38,872 nucleotides of DNA from a virus: the IMG/VR virus record IMGVR_UViG_3300028802_000004, positions 1 to 38,872 of that record; one strand, 5' to 3'. A program made the translations under genes and the position numbers. The notes below the pieces were generated by a model that was not told where the DNA came from, searched no databases, and saw only the letters and a program-made list of their open reading frames with translations. Positions 25,232-32,557 of the stretch are shown piece after piece (within the stretch, counting starts at the first letter, position 1; each line of letters opens with the position of its first letter).

Positions 25232-27949
25232 ATGGCAAGGCTGACCGACGAGGAACGCAGGCTGCTGGAGGCCGAACGCAAGCAGGGCATGACCCACTCG
25301 CTGTTGCAGGGCCAGGACGCGCCATTTGGCATGCTGAAAATTGGCAAGAACCAGTACGACCTGGGACGGCCATCGGACTGGGAGCGTGGCTTCCAGCTCA
25401 AGGGTAAAGGGCTGCCGGCGGACACCTTGTTCCAGCTTGGCAAGTGGGCGCTGCCGCCAGGGTTTGAGCACTTCCTGCCGCAGGCGAACATGCCCGGCGG
25501 TGCGGCTGATCTACGCCAGCGCGGCGTCGAGCAGGGCACCATTCCAGGCGATCCGGCCCAGTACGGGATGCAGGACCGCAGCTCGGGGGTGGCCACCGGC
25601 AGCCCCAACGCCGGCGAGCAGCTCGGCGGGTTAGTGGCCGACCTGGTGCTGCAGCCGGCCGGCATGAAGGCGGCCCAGCTGGGCAAGGCCGGGCTGCTGA
25701 CGATCGCACCGCAGGCGCGCCAGATGGGCGGGCGCGCGGCGGCCGGGATCAAGGATCTGATGACCCTCCCCGATAACCTGGCGCTGGCTGGGGCCGGCGG
25801 CCCGGCGTCGTTCCCAGCGCCGCGGCAGAACGACTGGGTGACGATGATGGCTGCGGCGGCCAAGGGCGGCGGTGGCGGCAAACCACCCAAACCACCCAAA
25901 CCACCGCCACCGCCGAAGCAGACGATCGGCAATATGTGGGACGCTGTGCCCAACGAGGCGACCGCGATGCCGATGGCCCGCGCCGGGGCGCACCTGAAGC
26001 AGGATGCGACCGGCAAGTACATCGGCGGGCCGGACTGGGTCAGTTGGCCTGGGCAGCTGGGATCGATGCGCATGGGCATGGACGACATGCTCACGCGCGG
26101 GCTCGAAAACGCGAACTGGTACGACCGCGCCCGGTCCGGGATCATGGACGTGACCGGCTACTCGCCGAATATGGCCCCGAACAGCAAGGAAGCGACCATG
26201 GCGCAGCTGTTTGCGCGCGGCGCCGCGCCGTATTCGATCAAGTCGACACCGATCGACGAGACCAACTCATTCCTGAAGCAGCACAACGCCAAGATGCTCA
26301 CCGGCCAGGACCGCCAGGCGCGGATGGGGTTCCAGATGAACATGGTCGCGCCGGCCTACACCAGACTGCCGGATGGCACCTACGAGATCACGCCAGGCAA
26401 TATCGGGCTGGGGCCGAAGATCGGTCCCTATGCGATGGCCAAGGACCCGACGCTGCCATTCGACTGGAAGACCGCGAACGACATCCGGCACGGTCGGGCC
26501 TACGGCTACCGGATGCCCAACGGGGACATCTTCGATCGCGGTTTTTCCGACGCCGAGCACGGGTTCCTGCATGGCGAGAACCTGCTGATCTCCGACCGCG
26601 CGCGGCAGAACGCGCCGACGATCCCGGCCGGTAGGGCATCAACCGGCGAGAACATCCCGGGCGGGCTGGACTGGAATGTGCCCAGGACGCAGGCGGCGAT
26701 CTGGGCGACCCAGGCCTATGACGTGGCCAACGCCAAGAACCTGAAAGCGATCGCCGACAAGACCGCCGACCTAGAGCGGTGGAATGCTGGTGATAAGACC
26801 GGACTGAAGAAAAAGCCGGTAGTGCCGGAGCGGTTGACCCATGAAGAAATGTGGGCCGACGCCAGCGCCGGCGTCGACGACGCGATCATGCGCAACACTG
26901 CATTTGCCAACTGGGAAGTGACCCCGGGAGAGAACACCCCACACTTCATGGGCCTGTCGAAGGACAAGGCGCTCAACGACGCTTATAGCAAGGCTCGGAT
27001 CGAGCAAGCCGCGGTGCGCGACCCGTACTACCAGTCGCTGCAACAGTTTGTGCGTCCAACCGAGAGGGCCACCAGCCGCGGTTGGTGGGATCCTGGCATG
27101 GGCCTGCCGACCCAGGAGAATTACCAGGGCATCACGCGGATGTTGGCCGATATCGAAGCGGGAGGGGTGATCAACCCCACCACCCAGCGCGGGATGAACA
27201 CAGTGGAGTGGTTGCGCTCGGCGATGAACGCGCAGTCAGGCGGCGGCACGCACTTCCTGGTCCCTTCCACCAAGAGCGCTGACATCTCAACCCAGAAGGG
27301 CTCGCTGCTCGACATTCCAGATGTATCGGGTGCGCCGGGGGCGATGGAGGGCCATATTGAGGAGTTGCGCAAGGTGATCCCCGAGCTGCGCAATACCGGG
27401 CTGAATGTGGTTGACGATCGCAATGGACGCTTCTCGGTTGGGCGGTTCGACCAGGACTGGACCGGCGAGGATGTACAGAACAAGGTCAATTCAGTGCTCG
27501 GCAACTACAAGGCGCTGACCAACACCCCAGCAACATGGAACAGCGACTTTGTCGGGGTGCCCTGGGGCAAGGACGCGGCCGGCAACCCCACCCAGGGCAC
27601 CGGGGTGGTGACCAAAGAGATGGTCAAGGTGTTGACCGGCAAGTCGAAGAACCCCCAGATGTTGCCGATCCCGGACCTGGCGTCGCGGCTGGACGTGCAC
27701 GGCGGAACCAACGCCGAGATCGCCGCGGCCAACGCTGCCGATCGCGCCTTCGCGGCGCAGAACCCGCAGTATCAGCCGGCGGACGATCTACTGAAGCTGC
27801 GCGACATCGTCGGCCAGCAGGGTGGCTGGCAGAAGCTGCTCGAGTACGTCAAGAAGAACGGCTACCAGGGTCTGCCGGCGGTGTTTGGTCCGAGTCTGCT
27901 GGACACTTCGGGGCTGTGGCAACAGCAGCAGGAGGATCGTGGATGGTGA
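25232..27949 (+). CDS. Very large virion protein, 905 aa
   Basis: GAGGAG lies 6 bp before ATG 25232. Begins MARLTDEERRLLEAERKQGM. Contains a Lys/Pro linker (KPPKPPKPPPPPK near residue 215), then a long soluble part with GFQMNMVAPAYTRLPDGTYE, PAYTRLP and MSGxGGTHFLVPSTKSADIS-like segments. Such giant last structural genes in podoviruses often encode ejected proteins or polyvalent enzymes; I could not recognise a domain. Its last 101 bp overlap the opposite-strand gene 27849-28121. No lysozyme motif (E-x8-D/C-x5-T) is evident. Confidence 0.65.
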   Translation: MARLTDEERRLLEAERKQGMTHSLLQGQDAPFGMLKIGKNQYDLGRPSDWERGFQLKGKGLPADTLFQLGKWALPPGFEHFLPQANMPGGAADLRQRGVEQGTIPGDPAQYGMQDRSSGVATGSPNAGEQLGGLVADLVLQPAGMKAAQLGKAGLLTIAPQARQMGGRAAAGIKDLMTLPDNLALAGAGGPASFPAPRQNDWVTMMAAAAKGGGGGKPPKPPKPPPPPKQTIGNMWDAVPNEATAMPMARAGAHLKQDATGKYIGGPDWVSWPGQLGSMRMGMDDMLTRGLENANWYDRARSGIMDVTGYSPNMAPNSKEATMAQLFARGAAPYSIKSTPIDETNSFLKQHNAKMLTGQDRQARMGFQMNMVAPAYTRLPDGTYEITPGNIGLGPKIGPYAMAKDPTLPFDWKTANDIRHGRAYGYRMPNGDIFDRGFSDAEHGFLHGENLLISDRARQNAPTIPAGRASTGENIPGGLDWNVPRTQAAIWATQAYDVANAKNLKAIADKTADLERWNAGDKTGLKKKPVVPERLTHEEMWADASAGVDDAIMRNTAFANWEVTPGENTPHFMGLSKDKALNDAYSKARIEQAAVRDPYYQSLQQFVRPTERATSRGWWDPGMGLPTQENYQGITRMLADIEAGGVINPTTQRGMNTVEWLRSAMNAQSGGGTHFLVPSTKSADISTQKGSLLDIPDVSGAPGAMEGHIEELRKVIPELRNTGLNVVDDRNGRFSVGRFDQDWTGEDVQNKVNSVLGNYKALTNTPATWNSDFVGVPWGKDAAGNPTQGTGVVTKEMVKVLTGKSKNPQMLPIPDLASRLDVHGGTNAEIAAANAADRAFAAQNPQYQPADDLLKLRDIVGQQGGWQKLLEYVKKNGYQGLPAVFGPSLLDTSGLWQQQQEDRGW

Positions 27950-28121
27950 TATCGCCCTTCCTGCGACCGGGTTGCCAGTCGCCGATGACGGGGCCGCCGA
28001 GGCGGGGTACGTCGTAACCGGGTGGCCGCGGTCCGCTTGGCTGGGCGGTGCGCTGATAGAGCGTGTGCAGCATGCCGGCGTAGCGGCGCTCTTCGTCGGT
28101 GGGGTGGGTCTTTTTAGGCAT
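27849..28121 (-). CDS. Small hypothetical protein, antisense-overlapping with end of 905-aa gene, 90 aa
   Basis: Last gene of the leftward block. Residues 1-60 look like a real protein (MPKKTHPTDEERRYAGMLHT; GYDVPRLGGPVIGDWQPGRR), with AGGAG 6 bp before the ATG at 28121. Residues about 57-90 (Pro/Ala/Asp-rich) lie antisense to the 3' end of the 905-residue gene. That tail may exist only because the opposite gene keeps the frame open. There is no other gene in 27950-28120. Function unknown. Confidence 0.55.
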   Translation of the reverse strand: MPKKTHPTDEERRYAGMLHTLYQRTAQPSGPRPPGYDVPRLGGPVIGDWQPGRRKGDITIHDPPAAVATAPKCPADSDQTPPADPGSRSS

Positions 28122-28123
28122 CG

Positions 28124-28141
28124 CAGTCTCCTCTAGGAGGT
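28124..28141. promoter_or_regulatory. Overlapping divergent ribosome binding sites
   Basis: The segment CTCCTCTAGGAGG serves both strands: AGGAGG lies 4 bp before the plus-strand ATG at 28145, and the complement AGGAG lies 6 bp before the minus-strand ATG at 28121. CTCCT and AGGAG form an inverted repeat, so the two messages would each carry a ribosome site inside a small stem. Confidence 0.7.
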
Positions 28142-28142
28142 G

Positions 28143-28658
28143 TCATGGAAAGTCTGTTGTCGTTGCTGGTAACGGTGATCGTGCTGGGCCTGGTGTGCTA
28201 TCTGCTGTACTGGCTGATCGGGCAAATTCCACTGCCGGCGCCGTTTGCGGTGGTGGCGAAGGTGCTGCTGGCGCTGTTTGTGGTGCTGCTGCTGTTGAGC
28301 CTGTTGTTTGGTTGGGCGCCGATCCCGCGGCTACATATGCGTTGACCCAGGCGATGATGTCCCCGGCGCGCCAGAGTAGTGGCTTGCCGGGCCGCGCCGG
28401 GTGCGGGAAGCCGGGCTTCTTGCCGACCCGCTCGAGCGTGCGCGGGGCGTAGTGCAGGTAGTCGGCGACCGCTACCTTGTCCCACAACAGCTCCTCGGGC
28501 CGGCAGGCGAGCTCGAGTGGCAGCTTGAGCTGGCCGTCGATCGCGTGTTGATAGTCGCAGCCGGCGGCGAACGCATCGCGCAGTGAGCGGCGGGTAAATT
28601 GCGGCTCTTCGCGGTCCTTGACCCAGTCGTCGAAGGCTTCCCTTTGCGCTGCGGTCAT
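28143..28658 (-). CDS. DNA-binding winged-helix protein (AlpA/excisionase-like) with antisense-encoded tail, 171 aa
   Basis: Residues about 56-108 contain ELLWDKVAVADYLHYAPRTL and PGKPLLWRAGDIIAWVNA, the layout of AlpA/MerR-type winged helix domains that read a DNA site and act as regulators or excisionase-like factors. ATG 28658 has AGGAG 5 bp upstream and overlaps the previous stop as ATGA. From residue about 105 on the protein is Ala/Pro/Thr-rich, and its codons switch to A-ending ones because the opposite strand encodes the two-span membrane protein. The tail is probably disordered. Confidence 0.75.
   Translation of the reverse strand: MTAAQREAFDDWVKDREEPQFTRRSLRDAFAAGCDYQHAIDGQLKLPLELACRPEELLWDKVAVADYLHYAPRTLERVGKKPGFPHPARPGKPLLWRAGDIIAWVNAYVAAGSAPNQTTGSTAAAPQTAPAAPSPPPQTAPAVEFARSASTADSTPGPARSPLPATTTDFP
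28145..28345 (+). CDS. Two-span small membrane protein, holin candidate, 66 aa
   Basis: Residues 4-25 (LLSLLVTVIVLGLVCYLLYW) and 36-57 (AVVAKVLLALFVVLLLLSLL) are membrane segments, joined by IGQIPLPAPF. The 'IPLPAPF-xxVAxVxL' linker is a pattern I recall from small phage and bacterial membrane proteins. AGGAGG site 4 bp upstream. It follows the late operon on the same strand, so late expression is expected, which fits a holin. The whole gene is antisense to the tail of the HTH gene 28143-28658. Confidence 0.7.
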   Translation: MESLLSLLVTVIVLGLVCYLLYWLIGQIPLPAPFAVVAKVLLALFVVLLLLSLLFGWAPIPRLHMR

Positions 28659-28990
28659 GTCGGCTCCTTGGGTTGGGCGAGGGCAGCGCGAGCAGCTTCC
28701 CATGCGAGTGGCTTGCGCTTGAAGTATTCCGCCTTTACCTCGGAAAGATCGGGTGCTGGAGGATATCCAACAATAATGTCCTTCATTGCCTTGAGTTTCA
28801 CAAGCTCATCGATCGCCGCACGCAGCCGCGCCACCTCCGCATCGCGTGCGGCGAGTGCGTCCTGCAATTCAGCGACTTGCTTGGTATCGCTGCGCTTCAG
28901 ATGCCCGATCTCCGCATCGCGTGCGGCGAGTTGCCGCTCCAGGGTTTGGACTACCCTGGTTAGTTCGATGACATCGTTGGCATTGCTCAT
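28655..28990 (-). CDS. Coiled-coil protein, 111 aa
   Basis: Residues 5-70 form a heptad-rich helix with an internal repeat: LAARDAEIGHLKR and LAARDAEVARLRA, about 26 residues apart, so the helix grew by duplication. The C-terminal part (YPPAPDLSEVKAEYFKRKPL) is short and folded-like. It overlaps both neighbours as ATGA. Similar small phage coiled-coil proteins exist without known function. Confidence 0.7.
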   Translation of the reverse strand: MSNANDVIELTRVVQTLERQLAARDAEIGHLKRSDTKQVAELQDALAARDAEVARLRAAIDELVKLKAMKDIIVGYPPAPDLSEVKAEYFKRKPLAWEAARAALAQPKEPT

Positions 28991-29322
28991 CGGGTCACCT
29001 GTATCAACCCCTCGCGCCAGAGGCGCAGCCAGGTACGGTCCATGGCGCGTCTGAACATCTGCTGGCGGTCGGCGCGTTCGCTGGTATAGATATTAGTCGG
29101 GTCGCGGCCGGTGCCCTGGTCAAGCCAGCGATGACAGGCGGCGCAGAGGTGGGCATGAAAGCAGTCATGCGCCTTTAGTGCACCACCCTTGCCGTGGATC
29201 GACATGTTGCTATGCGCCGGCTCGCAGGGCCCGATCGCGCCGCAGTTGCCGCAGACCGCGTCCAGGCTGTGGGCCAGATCGAGCAGGCGGCGGTTGCGGT
29301 ACTGCGGGTACTGATCGATCAT
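28987..29322 (-). CDS. YbcO-like (DUF1364) HNH-type nuclease
   Basis: 111 residues. Zinc-site residues Cys24, Cys27, Cys33 and Cys60-x2-Cys63-His64 surround AHSNMSIHGKGGALKAHDCF. A C-terminal MDRTWLRLWREGLI matches the end of the lambdoid YbcO/DUF1364 family, which comprises small His-Me-finger nucleases near NinG-type recombination genes. Its company of SSB and an annealing protein supports a role in recombination or DNA processing. ATGA overlaps at both ends. Confidence 0.75.
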   Translation of the reverse strand: MIDQYPQYRNRRLLDLAHSLDAVCGNCGAIGPCEPAHSNMSIHGKGGALKAHDCFHAHLCAACHRWLDQGTGRDPTNIYTSERADRQQMFRRAMDRTWLRLWREGLIQVTR

Positions 29323-29663
29323 GCCCCATACCCCCTTCGCTCGGCGCGTTTGGTGGCCTCCTGGGTGCGCCAGACGTCAGCGCGGATGGAAGTGACCTGG
29401 AGCTCCCAGCGCAGCGTCTCAGCGCGCTCCATGGCCTCCCTGAGGCCCTCCAGGAGCTCCAGGTAGTCCGGGTGGCAGCGCGCGTCGCGCTCCTGGGCGG
29501 CGGAGCTGGTGGCGCCGTGGGCCTCGGCCGCTTTCATGAGCATCGCCAATTTGCTCTTTTTGAACTCGTCCAGGTACGCCACCTGGGCTTTGGCTTTGGC
29601 GTACTGCGGCGCCAGCTCGCGCAGCTCGTGCATGCGCCGCTCGATCGCTTCATCGGAGGCCAT
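29319..29663 (-). CDS. Conserved phage helical protein, 114 aa
   Basis: Starts MASDEAIERRMHELRELAPQ at ATG 29663. The long helical segments YAKAKAQVAYLDEFKKSKLA and EGLREAMERAETLRWELQVT, with a motif 'AHPxYLELLEGLRExxExxExLRWEL', are recognisable from an uncharacterised family seen in many phages. Upstream open frame (52 more codons) is shadow of the neighbour. Overlaps the preceding gene by 14 bp and the YbcO-like gene by ATGA. Possibly a recombination accessory protein by company only. Confidence 0.7.
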   Translation of the reverse strand: MASDEAIERRMHELRELAPQYAKAKAQVAYLDEFKKSKLAMLMKAAEAHGATSSAAQERDARCHPDYLELLEGLREAMERAETLRWELQVTSIRADVWRTQEATKRAERRGYGA

Positions 29664-29967
29664 CGGCTGCCTCGTGGGCCCATTCGGCGGCCTGATCGAA
29701 CGGCTGACCCTGGCCGGCGCGCAGCCGGGCGATCGCTTGCTGGCAGGCGACGTCACTCTCCAGCCCTTCCAGGCGCTCGGCCAGCGCCTCGTTTCTGGCC
29801 CGCAGCGCTGGGGCTTCAATGATCAGCAGCGCATCAGCCGAACCGTTACGGCCGATCACCGGCAGGAAGCATACGGTCTTGTTGCGCGCGCCGACAATGC
29901 GCCCGCCCTTGCCGCGCGGGTTGTGCAGCAAACGCCAGGGGCCTGCGGTATTGGTTTGTTCGTTCAT
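29650..29967 (-). CDS. Hypothetical protein, 105 aa
   Basis: Start ATG 29967 has AGGAG 7 bp upstream; the extra upstream ATG at 30000 is less likely. Residues 8-50 contain AGPWRLLHNPRGKGGRIVGA and NKTVCFLPVIG, a beta-rich start similar to short phage proteins that begin 'PWxxx...GxxIxxxxxxxIaxxx'. The second half is helical (ALRARNEALAERLEGLESDV) and probably a short coiled coil. It sits just downstream of SSB. Function unknown. Confidence 0.65.
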   Translation of the reverse strand: MNEQTNTAGPWRLLHNPRGKGGRIVGARNKTVCFLPVIGRNGSADALLIIEAPALRARNEALAERLEGLESDVACQQAIARLRAGQGQPFDQAAEWAHEAADGLR

Positions 29968-29977
29968 GGTCGTGCTC

Positions 29978-30397
29978 CTAAAATGGAATGTCGTCATCAA
30001 ACGGATCGGTGGCCTTCACCGCTTTTTGTGGTGCCTCAGGGCCGCTGAGCGGCAAGCTGTCCGACTTGGCTTTGGGATCGCCAAGCAACTTCAGGTCGCG
30101 CACGTTGACTTCGGTCATGTAATGCTTGACCCCGTCTTTCTCCCAGTCGCGGGTTTGCATCCGCCCCTGGACATAGATCTGCGAGCCCTTGCGCACGTAC
30201 TTCACTGCGATCTCGGCTACCTTGCCGAAGAAGCTCAGCCGGATCCACTCGGTCTTTTCCTGCTTGGCGCCGGACTTGTCTTTCCACTGCTCGTTGCAGG
30301 CGATCGAGAAGTTGCACACCGCGGTGCCGTCCGGGAGGTACTTGGCGACCGGGTCGGACCCGGCGTAGCCGATGAAAGTGCAGCTGTTGACGCTCAT
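29978..30397 (-). CDS. ssb: Single-stranded DNA-binding protein (SSB)
   Basis: 139 residues. The OB fold begins MSVNSCTFIGYAGSDPVAKY and continues VCNFSIACNEQW, TEWIRLSFFGKVAEIAVKYV, KGSQIYVQGRMQTRDWEKDG, all standard SSB motifs. A short linker follows and the acidic tip DDDIPF binds host partners such as replication and repair proteins. Coats single-stranded DNA in replication and recombination. ATGA overlap with the annealing-protein gene upstream, so the two are coupled and probably function together. Confidence 0.96.
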   Translation of the reverse strand: MSVNSCTFIGYAGSDPVAKYLPDGTAVCNFSIACNEQWKDKSGAKQEKTEWIRLSFFGKVAEIAVKYVRKGSQIYVQGRMQTRDWEKDGVKHYMTEVNVRDLKLLGDPKAKSDSLPLSGPEAPQKAVKATDPFDDDIPF

Positions 30398-31359
30398 ACT
30401 TCCTCCTCGGTTTTGGCCCGCCGGCGAATTTCCTCGCGCTTGATGGACGAGCGGAATTCGGAGTCGAACAAGAACCAGATCGCGAGCTTGTCCTCGACGT
30501 CGAAGTTGAATTCCTGGAACAGGTCGACTGCCTTGACGATGCCGTGCATGGCATAGGCGGCGACCACGTCTTGTGCCTTGCGCTCGAGCACTTCCTTGGC
30601 GCTGGCGTCAAGGGCATTGAAGGCCTCCTCGGTGACGTTGCGGGCCGACCCCTTCGGGGGCTCGCTGTCGCCGCGGGGGCGCTCGGGCGTGAGCGCAGTC
30701 GAGCTGGGATGAACTCCGACATCTTTGCTGGCGTCGGTATCCTCATCGGGGTGCAGCTGGCCTTTGTGCCAGAGCTCGAGCGCGGCGCCAAACCTCATGC
30801 CGGCATTTCTCAGCGCGTCGCCGATGGCTTCCTTGGTGCGGCTGCCGACGTCCATGTACGACTTGCGCTCGGCGTTGCCGTAGCCGATCCGGGTGACGCC
30901 GCACACCGTAAGGCGGATCCACAACCCGCCCTCTGGATCAAACCGCGGCAGGCCGTCCTCGCCTTTGGCCAGCGGCTCCCAGGACCAGCCCGGGTCGGCC
31001 TCGAGCAGCCGGTCGGTCAATGCGGCATGGCCGACGTAGTCGAGATGGATGACGTCGGGGTGATGGAAACCGCCGCAGATGTCGCAGCGCTTTTTCAGGT
31101 TGGGCGCGCACTCGTTCTGGGCCTTGGTGCCCTTCGGTAATTTGGAGATATGGTGCGGCGGGAACGGCGTGCGCAGCAGCTCCAGCCCGGTGGGGGCTGG
31201 GGGCGGCGACTGGTTGGCGGCTTTGGCGATCGGGCCCTTTTCGTATTCCTCTTTACCGACTTCGGCTTGTTGCTGACTCACGGCTTTTCCTTTGCGGTTG
31301 AATTTATCGAGCTCGAGCGCGACACGCCGGCGGAGCTCCTGGTCGGACAGCAGCGTCAC
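30394..31359 (-). CDS. Rad52/Sak-like single-strand annealing protein, 321 aa
   Basis: Core at residues about 106-198: HLDYVGHAALTDRLLEADPG, then WIRLTVCGVTRIGYGN and SRTKEAIGDALRNAGMRFGA, matching the Rad52/Sak annealing fold. Preceding it are Cys84, Cys92, Cys95 and His99, a possible zinc site uncommon in this family. The C-terminal part (about 205-321) is charged and helical, perhaps for SSB contact. ATGA overlap with ssb. Role: annealing of complementary strands in phage recombination or replication. Confidence 0.8.
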   Translation of the reverse strand: MTLLSDQELRRRVALELDKFNRKGKAVSQQQAEVGKEEYEKGPIAKAANQSPPPAPTGLELLRTPFPPHHISKLPKGTKAQNECAPNLKKRCDICGGFHHPDVIHLDYVGHAALTDRLLEADPGWSWEPLAKGEDGLPRFDPEGGLWIRLTVCGVTRIGYGNAERKSYMDVGSRTKEAIGDALRNAGMRFGAALELWHKGQLHPDEDTDASKDVGVHPSSTALTPERPRGDSEPPKGSARNVTEEAFNALDASAKEVLERKAQDVVAAYAMHGIVKAVDLFQEFNFDVEDKLAIWFLFDSEFRSSIKREEIRRRAKTEEEV

Positions 31360-31700
31360 TCGACCCCCAGGTGGTAACGGATGTCGATGGTGTCCCAGCC
31401 CTCGCCGGCGATCACCGCATCGATCCAGCGCGCGCGCCAGCGGTCGATCACCTCTTTGTGCGACAGCTCGCCTGGGTTCATGATCTGCGCCAGCGCCTCG
31501 GGATGCTCGACGTTGAGCCAGTCGCAGCAGTCGCGGCTGATATCCAGGTCGCCGATCTCGAGCCGGAACGACAGCTCGTCCTTGACCCGGCTGGCGCAGT
31601 CGCGGCGCAGCCGCACCTGGAGACCATGCACCCGGCGGTGCAGCTCCTGGGCCTGGGCGATATGGACCTGCCTGAGCACTTCGGTGTCGCGGTCGTTCAT
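31356..31700 (-). CDS. Hypothetical protein, 114 aa
   Basis: Helical N-terminal half (TEVLRQVHIAQAQELHRRVH) and a mixed middle (SFRLEIGDLDISRDCCDWLN) with two adjacent Cys. The C-terminus, RARWIDAVIAGEGWDTIDIR, is mixed alpha/beta. ATG 31700 and both ends overlap neighbours as ATGA. Upstream of the annealing protein in the operon. No family recognised. Confidence 0.65.
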   Translation of the reverse strand: MNDRDTEVLRQVHIAQAQELHRRVHGLQVRLRRDCASRVKDELSFRLEIGDLDISRDCCDWLNVEHPEALAQIMNPGELSHKEVIDRWRARWIDAVIAGEGWDTIDIRYHLGVE

Positions 31701-31900
31701 GGCGCGAGCGTCAAGCGGGTGCGCCGGCGGTTGCTGATGCCGATCGCGCGGTACCTGGCGATGTAGTCGGGGAAGGCGTCCTGGATGCGCTTGCTGTTGC
31801 TCTCGTCGGCGTGCAGCCAGGCCTCGCCCAGCAGGCGTACGAAGCTGCCTCCGGTTTCTTGCATGGCGCGGATCACCTCGAGCTTTTCGTCGTGGGTCAT
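31697..31900 (-). CDS. Hypothetical small protein, 67 aa
   Basis: Starts MTHDEKLEVIRAMQETGGSF at ATG 31900, which overlaps the previous stop as ATGA. Contains a helical FVRLLGEAWLHADESNSKRI and AFPDYIARYRAIG. The conserved-looking 'MxETGGSFVRxLGEAWLxAD..N..ri..aFpdyw..Y' pattern is one seen in other phage genomes, without known function. The longer frame upstream of ATG 31900 is shadow. Confidence 0.7.
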   Translation of the reverse strand: MTHDEKLEVIRAMQETGGSFVRLLGEAWLHADESNSKRIQDAFPDYIARYRAIGISNRRRTRLTLAP

Positions 31901-32109
31901 TTCGCCGCCTCGACGCGGGTTACGGCGCCGACCAGCGTCTGCCGGCGGTTGCGGGTGCGCGGCTTGCTGTTGACGGCCGAGATGACGCCGCGCAGGTTGA
32001 AGTCGGCCTCGGCGACGACCTGGGTGAAGATGTCGACGGCGACGCCATCGGTGGTGCCGGTGCTGGTGTCGCCACCGAATTCGGTGACGGTGATGCGGTA
32101 CTGTTTCAT
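31897..32109 (-). CDS. Small beta-rich protein, 70 aa
   Basis: Starts MKQYRITVTEFGGDTSTGTT at ATG 32109 with GGGAG 5 bp upstream. The rest (VDIFTQVVAEADFNLRGVIS then RRQTLVGAVTRVEAAK) suggests a small beta-alpha fold. ATGA overlaps on both sides. The very long upstream reading frame is antisense or out-of-frame sequence of neighbours. Unknown role. Confidence 0.65.
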   Translation of the reverse strand: MKQYRITVTEFGGDTSTGTTDGVAVDIFTQVVAEADFNLRGVISAVNSKPRTRNRRQTLVGAVTRVEAAK

Positions 32110-32288
32110 TCTGACTCCCTGGGTTGGCGTGGTGCGTTGTGACTGCGTAGCAGCATGGCATCGGCGAAGGCGTAGGCCAGGTTGGCGTAGTCGTCGATGA
32201 TGTCCTGGTGGAACCTGGTCTCCTCGGTGCCGCCTGCCAGCGCCCCTTGCAGGGCGGTGGCGGCGAAGAAGTCGCGTAGGGTGATCAC
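32106..32288 (-). CDS. Conserved small phage protein (RDFFAATALQG motif), 60 aa
   Basis: GTG start at 32288 overlaps the upstream stop as GTGA. The opening ITLRDFFAATALQGALAGG and later NLAYAFADAMLLRS match a well-known small phage protein pattern (tlRDyFAaxalqg... AYxxADAMLxaR) of unknown function. Because that pattern begins at the fourth codon, the GTG start is well supported even without a strong ribosome binding site. Confidence 0.75.
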   Translation of the reverse strand: MITLRDFFAATALQGALAGGTEETRFHQDIIDDYANLAYAFADAMLLRSHNAPRQPRESE

Positions 32289-32557
32289 TCGGTAGCCTCG
32301 TACAACTCGGCCCACTGCTCCTGGACTGCTTCCTCCCACCATTCCTGGCCGACTGCGCGGAGACCGTCGACGAACTGCTCGGCGGTGACCGCCTGGCACT
32401 CCTCGTTGAACTCCAGCCAGCCGGTGCGGATCTTGTTGCCGTCGTCGGTGCGGCACTGCTCCAGCAGCGCGGCACGGGCGCGGTCATTCATCTCTTCGCT
32501 GACCGCCGGGTCGAAGGCGTCTTCGTCGCGGCTGGACAGTTGGTGTTCGTAGTTCAT
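32285..32557 (-). CDS. Acidic hypothetical protein, 90 aa
   Basis: Strongly acidic and rich in Trp/Glu near the C-terminus (VGQEWWEEAVQEQWAELYEA). N-terminal half: SSRDEDAFDPAVSEEMNDRA. Such small acidic early proteins can be DNA mimics that inhibit host nucleases or regulators, but this is a guess from charge alone. ATGA overlap upstream, GTGA downstream. Confidence 0.65.
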   Translation of the reverse strand: MNYEHQLSSRDEDAFDPAVSEEMNDRARAALLEQCRTDDGNKIRTGWLEFNEECQAVTAEQFVDGLRAVGQEWWEEAVQEQWAELYEATE

